Positions 41,729-48,659 of a DNA stretch of 64,000 bases are shown here, one piece after another (position 1 is the first letter of the stretch; every line of letters starts with the position of its first letter). The stretch is taken from the NCBI GenBank assembly GCA_020073395.1, contig JAIQFF010000008.1, forward strand, positions 1 through 64,000. Reading direction: 5' to 3'. The position numbers were made by a program, and so were the translations under genes. The DNA is from Terriglobia bacterium (lineage in GTDB: Bacteria; Acidobacteriota; Terriglobia; Terriglobales; Acidobacteriaceae). The notes under the pieces are model-generated. The model ran no database searches and was not told the origin of the DNA. It worked only from the letters and a program-made list of their open reading frames with translations.

Positions 41729-43573
41729 TCAGTTCTTTTGCTTCTGGTAGATTTCCGCGGCGCGTGCAATCGTGTCTGCCTCTTCCGGCGGCTTGTCCGG
41801 CCGCAAGCGCACGATCCGCGGGAAGCGCAGTGCATACCCGCTCTCATGGCGGTCGGACTGCATCATGTTGTTGAACGCCACTTCCAAAACGATCTTCGGT
41901 TCGACGACCAGCCGAAAACCCTGATCCTCGATAGTGTGCTCCAGGAACCACCTGGTCATCTCGGCGATCTCGGCGTCAGTCAGCCCGGAATAGGCTTTGC
42001 CGATGTCTACCAGCTTTTCTCCGTCGCGAACGGCAAAAGTGTAATCGCTTAACACTCCGATGCGCTTGCCGTGGCCGTACTCGACCGCGGTGACCACGAC
42101 GTCGAGCGTGGCCAATTCGCGTTTGAGCTTCAGCCACGATTTCCCGCGCCGCCCGGGAGTGTAGGCCGATTCGGGGTCTTTGATCATCAGGCCCTCGTTG
42201 CCCCGGGCTTGCGCCGCTTCAAAGAGCTGATCGAGTTCCTGTGGGGTTGACGCCCCAAATACCGGCGCACGAATCACACGCGCATGCGAGTCGCTTGTAT
42301 CGTCGCCGAATTCAAGACGCGCCTGCGATCCCGAGGCAACTCGCCGACCTGCTTGAGAGTTTCTGGGCGCTGCGAGCAGAGCATCTAGAATTTTCTCCCG
42401 CTCGATCAGAGAACGCTCCAGCAGTAACTGGCCGCTGGCGTAGAGCACATCAAAGACCAGATACGCCACCGGCACCTCCCGCATCAGCTTTTCGCTGACT
42501 TGTTTTCGGCCCAGGCGCTGCTGCAACGCGCTGAATGGGAGCGCCCGGCCAATTTCGTGGGCTGGGCCTTCGGCATCGCTTTCAGCGCGGCGGGCGGGAC
42601 GCCCGCCAGACAGCCGGCGTGACGCCGGCGCTACGTTGTCTGGCGTGTCGTAGCTCCAGGCTACGATCTCGCCGTCGAGGATTGCGTCTTCCGGCAGACC
42701 AGCCAGCGCGTCCGGCAGTTCGGGGAAAGATTCCGTGATCTCGTCACGGGTGCGCGAGAAGATTCTTACCTCGCCGCCGGAACAGTGTGCCTGGGCGCGG
42801 ATGCCGTCGTACTTGTCTTCGACCAGCGCATTCTCAAAATAGCTGAGGGCTTCTTCTGCCGACGCGGCGGGGCTGGCCAGCATGAAACCCAGAGGATGAA
42901 ACAAACGCATTTTCGCAGCGCTCAGCTTGCCTGCCGCCGCCAGCTTCAGGGTCTCGCCAATGTCGCCCAGCAACATGTTCGCCCGCTGGACCTCGCGCAA
43001 CGGTCCGCCATAGGCCTTGGCAATGGCTTCTTCCACCAGGCTCTCTTTCAGGCCGATGCGCAGGTCGCCAGTCATGATCTTTACGATGTATTTGGCTTCC
43101 AAGGGGGTGGCCTTCGACAGAAGCCCTCGTGCCTGGACGGCTTTCGCTACCGGGCCACGGGCTGTCGCAATTTCACGGAATTTGGTAGCGACTTCTGGCA
43201 GACTCAGCGCTGAACTGCCGGGCTTTGCCCGGCCTAGATGGGCGGGGGCTCCCGTCCCCACGTGGACCGTGGTGATGAATGGTGGGAGAACCGCTTCCGC
43301 GACGGCACCGAGGTCTCCGAGTTTACGGTAGGCGGCGGTGAGCTCAGCTTCGCTTTTTCCGGACAACTCAGCGACTATCCGCCACAACACTCTGCCGCCG
43401 ATCTGCAGCGTGGTTTCCTCCCAGACAGGAAATGGCCTTCCGGAAAGAAATACCGCGGCGACGGATGCTTCCTCGGGCGGGCGCGCCTTCAGGTAGTCGG
43501 CAACGATCGCGATCTTCTCGAGTTTCTTGGTGGTGCCCGCGATTCGTTCGCAGGCTTCAGCCAGCTTGATCAT
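41729..43573 (-). CDS. ATP-dependent DNA ligase with two repeat-derived insertions
   Basis: 614 residues, about 100 longer than typical bacterial ligases of this group. Residues ~1-190 are a DNA-binding (DNA_ligase_A_N) domain; the adenylation domain has motif I EDKYDGIR with the nucleophile Lys 254, motif III-like YLVFDVLYASGQ, motif IV EGLMIKDPES and motif V WLKLKRELATLD; the OB domain ends with KIVLEVAFNNMMQS and RFPRIVRLRPDK. It seals nicks using ATP, likely in repair, beside the usual NAD-dependent LigA. Two segments are not family sequence: residues ~104-120 and ~313-329 are encoded by hairpin repeats of the kinds found between genes, in frame and without stops. The start MIKLAEACE sits at the edge of another repeat. 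Confidence 0.9.
   Translation of the reverse strand: MIKLAEACERIAGTTKKLEKIAIVADYLKARPPEEASVAAVFLSGRPFPVWEETTLQIGGRVLWRIVAELSGKSEAELTAAYRKLGDLGAVAEAVLPPFITTVHVGTGAPAHLGRAKPGSSALSLPEVATKFREIATARGPVAKAVQARGLLSKATPLEAKYIVKIMTGDLRIGLKESLVEEAIAKAYGGPLREVQRANMLLGDIGETLKLAAAGKLSAAKMRLFHPLGFMLASPAASAEEALSYFENALVEDKYDGIRAQAHCSGGEVRIFSRTRDEITESFPELPDALAGLPEDAILDGEIVAWSYDTPDNVAPASRRLSGGRPARRAESDAEGPAHEIGRALPFSALQQRLGRKQVSEKLMREVPVAYLVFDVLYASGQLLLERSLIEREKILDALLAAPRNSQAGRRVASGSQARLEFGDDTSDSHARVIRAPVFGASTPQELDQLFEAAQARGNEGLMIKDPESAYTPGRRGKSWLKLKRELATLDVVVTAVEYGHGKRIGVLSDYTFAVRDGEKLVDIGKAYSGLTDAEIAEMTRWFLEHTIEDQGFRLVVEPKIVLEVAFNNMMQSDRHESGYALRFPRIVRLRPDKPPEEADTIARAAEIYQKQKN
42587..42637. repeat. GCGGGCGGGACGCCCGC/GCCGGCG repeat inside the ligase gene
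   Basis: GGCGGGCGGGACGCCCGCC then CAGCCGGCGTGACGCCGGCG and CTACGTTG. On the coding strand it reads residues ~313-329 (region around [20 protein letters not shown]). The same words lie between genes at 51131-51200 and 36960-37005. Confidence 0.85.
43216..43265. repeat. GCCGGGC/GCCCGGC + GGGGCTCCCGTCCCC repeat inside the ligase gene
   Basis: GCCGGGCTTTGCCCGGC followed by a GGGCGGGGGCTCCCGTCCCC unit and ACGTGG. It encodes ligase residues ~104-120. Same family as 34401-34521. Confidence 0.8.
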
Positions 43574-43577
43574 GAAG

Positions 43578-43695
43578 TTTGGAGCGCGAGCGTCCCGCTC
43601 GTGCGTCCGTGGTTCCTACCCTCTCAGTTTTCCTGATGCCATGATCGAACGCCGTTTATGGCGCCTGCACACGCGAGCACGCTCGCGCCTACATT
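43578..43695. repeat. Inverted REP-like pair upstream of the ligase start
   Basis: Copy 1 (43578-43604, ...GCGCGAGCGTCCCGCTCGTGC) and copy 2 (43667-43695, GCACACGCGAGCACGCTCGC plus GCCTACATT) around a 62-nt spacer. Same family as 24757-24859 and 33108-33261. Confidence 0.85.
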
Positions 43696-43788
43696 CAATC
43701 CTCTAACCCTCGTCTCCTTAGTCACTTAACCCAACTCTTGCCCCATCCTAAATGAAAGCGCCTGTGGTACCCTTATGGTTTGAGCCCA

Positions 43789-43794
43789 TACAAT
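43789..43794 (+). promoter_or_regulatory. -10 element of the DUF1385 gene
   Basis: TACAAT 21 nt upstream of the ATG at 43816. It lies inside the longer frame that begins with a TTG at 43780, which argues against that upstream start. Confidence 0.45.
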
Positions 43795-43815
43795 TGGAAG
43801 GATCATCTAAGAGTC

Positions 43816-44820
43816 ATGCATTTCTTGCGAACCTGGTGGCGATTTTTGGTGGCCGTGCAGCTTTTGCCCGCCCTTGAAGGAGGCGAGGAAACACTGGTCG
43901 GCGGCCAAGCCGTGCTCGAGGGCGTTATGATGCGCTCTCCGCACGCGTGGGCCATCGCCTGCCGCAAGCCTTCCGGTGAAGTGTCAACCCACAGTGAGCC
44001 GCTGGAACGGCTGTCGGAAAAACGCAAGTGGATGGCTTGGCCGGTCATTCGTGGCGTAGTCACGCTGGGTCATGCCATGACTCTGGGCTTCCGGGCGTTG
44101 AAGTTTTCCGCCAACGTGGCGCTCGACGAACTGCAGCCTCAGCCCGCGGCGGACAAGAAGAAGCTCGAAATCACAGGCTGGATGGCCGCGGTCAACATCA
44201 TCATTTCGGTCGGTTTTTTTATTTTCATGTACAAGTTTCTGCCGCTGCTGGCGGCAACCGAACTGAAACGGGTGAACCCGGTGTTTGGCGAGCAGATCAT
44301 CTTCAACCTGGTGGACGGCGTGATTCGCATCGCCCTGTTCCTGCTCTTCATTTGGGGAGTTTCGCTGTGGAGCGATATCCGCCGGGTTTACGAATATCAC
44401 GGCGCAGAGCACAAGACGGTTTATGCTTTCGAAAACGGTGATCCGCTGGATACCGCGTCGGTACAGAAGTATTCGACTTTCCATCCGCGCTGCGGCACCA
44501 GCTTTCTGATGACGGTAATGCTGATCTCGATCATGGTGTACATCCTGGTCTCCGCCGTGTTCCCGGTGACCACGTTCTGGGCCAAGTTTGGCATGCGCAT
44601 CGCGCTGCTGCCGGTGATTGCCGGCGTCTCGTACGAGATCATCCGCTTCGCCGCTAAGCATCGCGGATCCTTGTTCGCGCTGATGACCGCGCCGGGCCTC
44701 TGGCTGCAGCGCATCACCACCCAGCCCCCGACCGACGATCAGGCCGAATGCGCCATCATCGCGCTGGATCATGCCATGGCGCTGGAAAAAGAGCACGGCG
44801 GCGAGTTGGTTATAGCCTAG
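43816..44820 (+). CDS. DUF1385 (YqhQ-like) membrane protein
   Basis: 334 residues from the ATG at 43816. The N-terminal signature GGQAVLEGVMMRSP (about 29-42), then SEPLERLSEKRKWMAWPVIR and VVTLGHAMTLGFRALKFSAN, with TM segments around 95-115, 135-160, 220-250; the loop YHGAEHKTVYAFENGDPLDT and STFHPRCGTSFL are invariant-looking in the family. DUF1385 proteins are widespread, of unknown biochemical function, and in Firmicutes (YqhQ) and Acidobacteriota are often placed next to prfA-prmC as here. Metal binding by the His/Cys loop is a guess. Confidence 0.87.
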   Translation: MHFLRTWWRFLVAVQLLPALEGGEETLVGGQAVLEGVMMRSPHAWAIACRKPSGEVSTHSEPLERLSEKRKWMAWPVIRGVVTLGHAMTLGFRALKFSANVALDELQPQPAADKKKLEITGWMAAVNIIISVGFFIFMYKFLPLLAATELKRVNPVFGEQIIFNLVDGVIRIALFLLFIWGVSLWSDIRRVYEYHGAEHKTVYAFENGDPLDTASVQKYSTFHPRCGTSFLMTVMLISIMVYILVSAVFPVTTFWAKFGMRIALLPVIAGVSYEIIRFAAKHRGSLFALMTAPGLWLQRITTQPPTDDQAECAIIALDHAMALEKEHGGELVIA

Positions 44821-44897
44821 CGGTTCCCCCGCAAACATTCTCTCCAAACTCTTTCAGTACTAGAATTGGATAGCGAAAGTCCGCGCTGCGCGGGCCG

Positions 44898-44929
44898 GCG
44901 ACTGATGACCGACGACTGACGACTGAATC
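44898..44929. repeat. GACTGATGACCGACGACTGACGAC word-type repeat
   Basis: CGACTGATGACCGACGACTG plus ACGACTGAATCA immediately before the prfA start; one-arm version of the repeat at 22336-22405. It occupies the position where a ribosome binding site of prfA would be. Confidence 0.7.
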
Positions 44930-44931
44930 AT

Positions 44932-46011
44932 ATGTTTGAACGACTAGACCAAATCGAAGCTCGCTACGAAGAGCTGACGCGGGCGCTCTCCTCGCCCGAG
45001 ACTATGAACGACTCGGCCAAGTACCAGAAGACGGCCAAGGCGCACAGTGAAGTCTCGTCCATCGTCGAAAAATATCGGGAATATAAAGACCTGAAGCGCG
45101 GCATTGCCGAGAGCAAGGCTGTCCTGGCCGATGAAAAAGATGCCGAAATGCGGGCCTACGCCCAGGAAGAGCTTGACAAGCTGGAAGCGCGCGTCGGCGG
45201 AGTTGAAGAAGAGCTCAAGGTTCTGTTGCTGCCCAAGGACCCCAACGACGAAAAAGACGTCATCCTTGAAATCCGTGCCGGCACCGGAGGCGACGAGGCC
45301 ACACTTTTCGCGGCTGAAATGTTCCGAATGTATACCCGCTATGCTGAAACTCAAGGTTGGAAGGTCGAAGTACTTTCCACTTCTGATTCGTCGGTCGGAG
45401 GCCTGAAGGAAGTGATCGCCATCATCGAAGGCCAGCGGGTTTATTCGCGGTTGAAGTATGAGAGTGGCGTGCACCGCGTGCAGCGCGTACCTGCCACCGA
45501 GCAACAGGGGCGGGTCCACACTTCGGCAGTCACGGTCGCTGTCCTGCCCGAGGCGGAAGATGTCGATATCAAGATTGAAGCCAAAGACCTGCGCATCGAT
45601 ACGTTTTGCTCCTCCGGCCCTGGCGGACAATCAGTAAATACGACGTATTCCGCCGTTCGCATTACCCACATTCCGACCAATACTGTAGTGAGCTGCCAGG
45701 ACGAGAAGTCGCAGATCAAAAATCGTGAAAAGGGCATGCGGGTGCTGCGTTCCCGCCTTTACGAGATGGAAATGCAGAAGCAGCAGGATGCCCTGGCCAA
45801 GGAACGCAAGGCCATGGTGGGCTCAGGGGACCGCAGCGAAAAGATCCGAACTTACAACTTTCCGCAGAACCGAGTCACCGACCACCGCATCGGCCTGACT
45901 ATCCACCAGCTGGAGCAGGTCATGGATGGCAAACTGCAGCCACTGATCGACGCGCTGGTCAGCCACTATCAATCGGAAAAGTTAAAGACCGAGGCCACCA
46001 CAGCGGTGTGA
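44932..46011 (+). CDS. prfA: Peptide chain release factor 1
   Basis: 359 residues. Recognises UAA/UAG and triggers peptide release on the ribosome. The codon-recognition tripeptide is PAT (187-189, within [10 protein letters not shown]), the variant of PxT that marks RF1, and the catalytic GGQ is at 231-233 ([12 protein letters not shown]). N-terminal coiled coil and the C-terminal [16 protein letters not shown] are as expected. No clear Shine-Dalgarno is visible because a repeat abuts the ATG. The next gene, prmC, encodes the enzyme that methylates the GGQ glutamine. Confidence 0.97.
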   Translation: MFERLDQIEARYEELTRALSSPETMNDSAKYQKTAKAHSEVSSIVEKYREYKDLKRGIAESKAVLADEKDAEMRAYAQEELDKLEARVGGVEEELKVLLLPKDPNDEKDVILEIRAGTGGDEATLFAAEMFRMYTRYAETQGWKVEVLSTSDSSVGGLKEVIAIIEGQRVYSRLKYESGVHRVQRVPATEQQGRVHTSAVTVAVLPEAEDVDIKIEAKDLRIDTFCSSGPGGQSVNTTYSAVRITHIPTNTVVSCQDEKSQIKNREKGMRVLRSRLYEMEMQKQQDALAKERKAMVGSGDRSEKIRTYNFPQNRVTDHRIGLTIHQLEQVMDGKLQPLIDALVSHYQSEKLKTEATTAV

Positions 46012-46150
46012 TGTTCATGCGTCTGTGTCGCGGGCGCCCTCGCCCGGGTGACCGCCGGAAGAGCCACCTCGTTGTGGATCATAAGATCAAGCAGACGCCG
46101 AATTCGCGTTTCGCGGACCAGAGTGTCCGCACCACGCTCCCCCAAGAATC
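46012..46150. repeat. Degenerate repeats between prfA and prmC
   Basis: Contains CGGGCGCCCTCGCCCGGG (46033-46050) and, at 46103-46142, a diverged copy of the CGGACNNNNNNGTCCG-type element (CGCGGACCAGAGTGTCCGCA). No gene seen. Confidence 0.6.
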
Positions 46151-47023
46151 TTGTGTTCAAATAAACCGGTGACGCTCCGCGCAGCTCTAGCCTCCGCCAC
46201 CTCGCGCCTTACGGCTGCGAGCGCTCCCTCGCCTCGCATGAATGCCGAACTCCTGCTCATGTTCACCCTGGAATGCGACCGCGCCTATCTCTATGCCCAT
46301 CCCGAGCGCAAGCTCTCCGCAGACGAACGGCGTCGCTACGATCAGACCCTGACCGAGCGCGAGCGCGGCATTCCCGCCCAATACATCACCGGACATCAGG
46401 AATTCTGGGGCATGGATCTGATCGTTTCTCCGGCCGTGCTCATTCCGCGTCCGGAAACCGAGCACGTGATTGAGGCGGTGCTCGCACATGTGGGGCGGGC
46501 ACCCTCGCCGACCGCTGCCTTGCTTCGCATCGTGGATGTCGGTACGGGGTCCGGATGCATCGCACTGGCCCTGGCCAAGGAATTGCCCCAGGCAAAAATC
46601 GACGCCACGGATATTTCACCCGCAGCCCTTGAAATCGCCCGCGCCAATGCAGCTCGCCACCAACTCGACGAACGAATCCAATTCCATCAAACCGACTTGC
46701 TGCGAGGGTTCGAGCGCGGTGCGTTCGATTTCGTGGTTTCAAATCCACCCTACGTGGGCGAATCGGAAGCAGACCAGGTACAACTTGAAGTCCGCAAGCA
46801 TGAGCCGCGCAACGCGGTCTTTGCTGGAGAAACAGGACTGGAAGTGATCGAGCGCCTGATTCCCCAGGCGGGTGAATCGCTCAAGCCCGGAGGCTGGCTG
46901 GTGATGGAGATTAGCGGCACCATCGCAGATCGTGTGCGGGGCCTGCTGGCTGGGTGGCACGATGTGCAGGTAACAAGGGATTTGCAAGGCATTCCGCGCG
47001 TGGTGTCGGCGCGAACCACGTAG
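46151..47023 (+). CDS. prmC: Release-factor glutamine N5-methyltransferase
   Basis: 290 residues from a TTG at 46151; a GTG at 46169 (residue 7) is an alternative, and neither has a clear ribosome site. Methylates the glutamine of GGQ in RF1/RF2 with SAM. A helical N-terminal domain is followed by AQYITGHQEFWGMDLIVSPA and PRPETEHVIEAVL, the SAM motif VDVGTGSGCIALALA, and the catalytic NPPY at 197-200. Between these, residues ~112-121 (HVGRAPSPTA) are extra compared with the family and are encoded by a GTGGGGCGGGCACCCTCGCC repeat. The stop TAG lies in the ACGTAGG of the following repeat. Adjacent to prfA, its substrate. Confidence 0.93.
   Translation: MCSNKPVTLRAALASATSRLTAASAPSPRMNAELLLMFTLECDRAYLYAHPERKLSADERRRYDQTLTERERGIPAQYITGHQEFWGMDLIVSPAVLIPRPETEHVIEAVLAHVGRAPSPTAALLRIVDVGTGSGCIALALAKELPQAKIDATDISPAALEIARANAARHQLDERIQFHQTDLLRGFERGAFDFVVSNPPYVGESEADQVQLEVRKHEPRNAVFAGETGLEVIERLIPQAGESLKPGGWLVMEISGTIADRVRGLLAGWHDVQVTRDLQGIPRVVSARTT
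46484..46520. repeat. GTGGGGCGGGCACCCTCGCC repeat inside prmC
   Basis: Matches the sense strand of the purL insertion (GTGGGGCGGGCGCCCTCGCC) and encodes the similar peptide GRAPSP. Confidence 0.7.
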
Positions 47024-47075
47024 GACCGGACGCCTTCGTCCGGTCGGGCGAGCAAAGCTCGCCGGCGAAAGCAGG
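47018..47075. repeat. ACGTAGG + CCGGAC/GTCCGG + GGCGAG/CTCGCC repeat
   Basis: ACGTAGGACCGGACGCCTTC then GTCCGGTCGGGCGAGCAAAG and CTCGCCGGCG. The second copy is at 34401-34450 with the same order of two hairpins. It supplies the prmC stop codon. Confidence 0.8.
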
Positions 47076-47145
47076 TCCCTCTACTCCGTTCGCTGCGCTT
47101 CGCTCCAGTCGGGATGACAGAGCTTCTTCTTTGAATAGCCGAAGG

Positions 47146-48570
47146 CTAAGGTTCGCTGATGGTGGCGGGCAGAATTTCGTCCACGTCCACCCACTTTGTG
47201 GGATAAGAACCGGTGTAGCACGCAGTGCAGTAGGTAGTTTTCTCGCCGTCGGCACAGGCTTTCTTCATTCCTTCGAGCGAGAGATACGCCAGCGAATCGG
47301 CACCGATGAATTCACGAATCTCTTCCACTGACTTGTTGGCCGCGATCAGCTCCTTCTTCGAAGGCGTGTCCACACCGTAGAAGCACGGTGAAATCGTTGG
47401 CGGACACGATACCCGCATGTGCACTTCCTTCGCACCCGCGTTGCGGATCATGCGCACGATCTTGCGGCTGGTAGTGCCGCGAACGATGGAGTCGTCGATC
47501 AGCACCACGCGCTTGCCTTCGAGCAGAGTGCGCACGGGATTCAGCTTCAGCTTCACTCCGAAGTCGCGCACGCTTTGCCGAGGTTCGATGAAAGTACGTC
47601 CAACGTAATGATTGCGGATGAGTCCGAAGCGGAAGGGAATACCGCTCTCGGCGGCGTAGCCCACGGCCGCAGTCACGCCGGAGTCGGGCACAGGCACGAC
47701 GAGATCGGCATCAGCGGGAGCTTCCCGCGCCAGTTGTCTTCCCAGACCCTCGCGGCTGGCTTGCACCGCGCGACCGAACACCATGCTGTCGGGCCGCGAG
47801 AAGTACACGTGCTCGAAAATACAACTCGACTGCGCCGCCACCGGAGAGTAGAAGCGCGAAGTGATGCCTTCGGGTCCTACGATCACCAACTCGCCCGGCT
47901 TGACTTCGCGTTCGTAGGTGGCGCCGATCAGATCAAATGCGCAAGTCTCGGAGGCAAACACGATGGTGTCCTGCCGCTGTCCTTCCAGGCGGGGAATTCT
48001 TCCCATGGCCAGGGGACGGAACCCGCGGGGATCGCGGGCGGCAAAGACCCGGTCCGAACTGAGCATGACCAGTGAAAACGCGCCTTCGACACGTCGCAGC
48101 GCATCGGCCATTGCATCCGGCAGAGTCTGTTCTTTGGAGAGCGCGATCAGGTGGACGATGACTTCAGTGTCGCTGTTGGTCTGGAAGATCGAGCCCTGGG
48201 CCTCCAGGCGATGCCGTATTTCCTGCGCGTTCACCAGGTTGCCGTTGTGGGCCAGCGCAATCATGCCTTTGTTCGATTGCACCATGATGGGCTGAGCGTT
48301 GAAGAGCGCCGAATCGCCTGCGGTGGAGTAACGCGTGTGCCCGATGGCGAGCGAGCCGTGGAGAGGGGACAAAACGTCCTCGGTAAAGATGTCGGCCACC
48401 AATCCCATGGCACGATGGGCGCGCAAGGTCAGGCCGTTGGAAGTGACGATGCCCGCAGATTCCTGCCCGCGGTGTTGCAGCGCATGCAGCCCAAGGTAAG
48501 CCAGTTTCTCCGCCTCAGGGTGGGCGTAGATGGCCGCCACTCCGCATTCGTCATGGAATTTGTCCAACAT
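47146..48570 (-). CDS. purF: Amidophosphoribosyltransferase
   Basis: 474 residues. First committed step of purine synthesis: PRPP + glutamine to phosphoribosylamine. An 8-residue propeptide (MLDKFHDE) precedes Cys 9 (CGVAAI), the N-terminal nucleophile of the glutaminase domain exposed on maturation. The C-terminal PRTase part contains the PRPP loop RVVLIDDSIVRGTTSRKIVR and SGIPFRFGLIRNHYVGRTFI. Cysteines in IFEHVYFSRPDS-flanking CIFEH, CPPTISPCFYG and TYCTACYTGSYP match the Fe-S cluster ligands of the Bacillus-type enzyme. It follows purL on the same strand; an operon with purL is likely, separated by an 89-nt repeat-bearing gap. Confidence 0.97.
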   Translation of the reverse strand: MLDKFHDECGVAAIYAHPEAEKLAYLGLHALQHRGQESAGIVTSNGLTLRAHRAMGLVADIFTEDVLSPLHGSLAIGHTRYSTAGDSALFNAQPIMVQSNKGMIALAHNGNLVNAQEIRHRLEAQGSIFQTNSDTEVIVHLIALSKEQTLPDAMADALRRVEGAFSLVMLSSDRVFAARDPRGFRPLAMGRIPRLEGQRQDTIVFASETCAFDLIGATYEREVKPGELVIVGPEGITSRFYSPVAAQSSCIFEHVYFSRPDSMVFGRAVQASREGLGRQLAREAPADADLVVPVPDSGVTAAVGYAAESGIPFRFGLIRNHYVGRTFIEPRQSVRDFGVKLKLNPVRTLLEGKRVVLIDDSIVRGTTSRKIVRMIRNAGAKEVHMRVSCPPTISPCFYGVDTPSKKELIAANKSVEEIREFIGADSLAYLSLEGMKKACADGEKTTYCTACYTGSYPTKWVDVDEILPATISEP

Positions 48571-48605
48571 TTATCAGCCCTCAGCTGTCAGCCACCCGCT
48601 ACCGC

Positions 48606-48656
48606 CCACGTAGGGGCGGGTGCCCTCACCCGCCCATCCGAGCAAAGCTCGGCCGT
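48606..48656. repeat. GGGGCGGGTGCCCTCACCCGCC hairpin repeat in the purL-purF gap
   Basis: ACGTAGGGGCGGGTGCCCTC followed by ACCCGCC (stem GGCGGGTG-type) and CCGAGCAAAGCTCGG. Related to 874-904. It lies within the presumed purL-purF transcript. Confidence 0.75.
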
Positions 48657-48659
48657 TCT

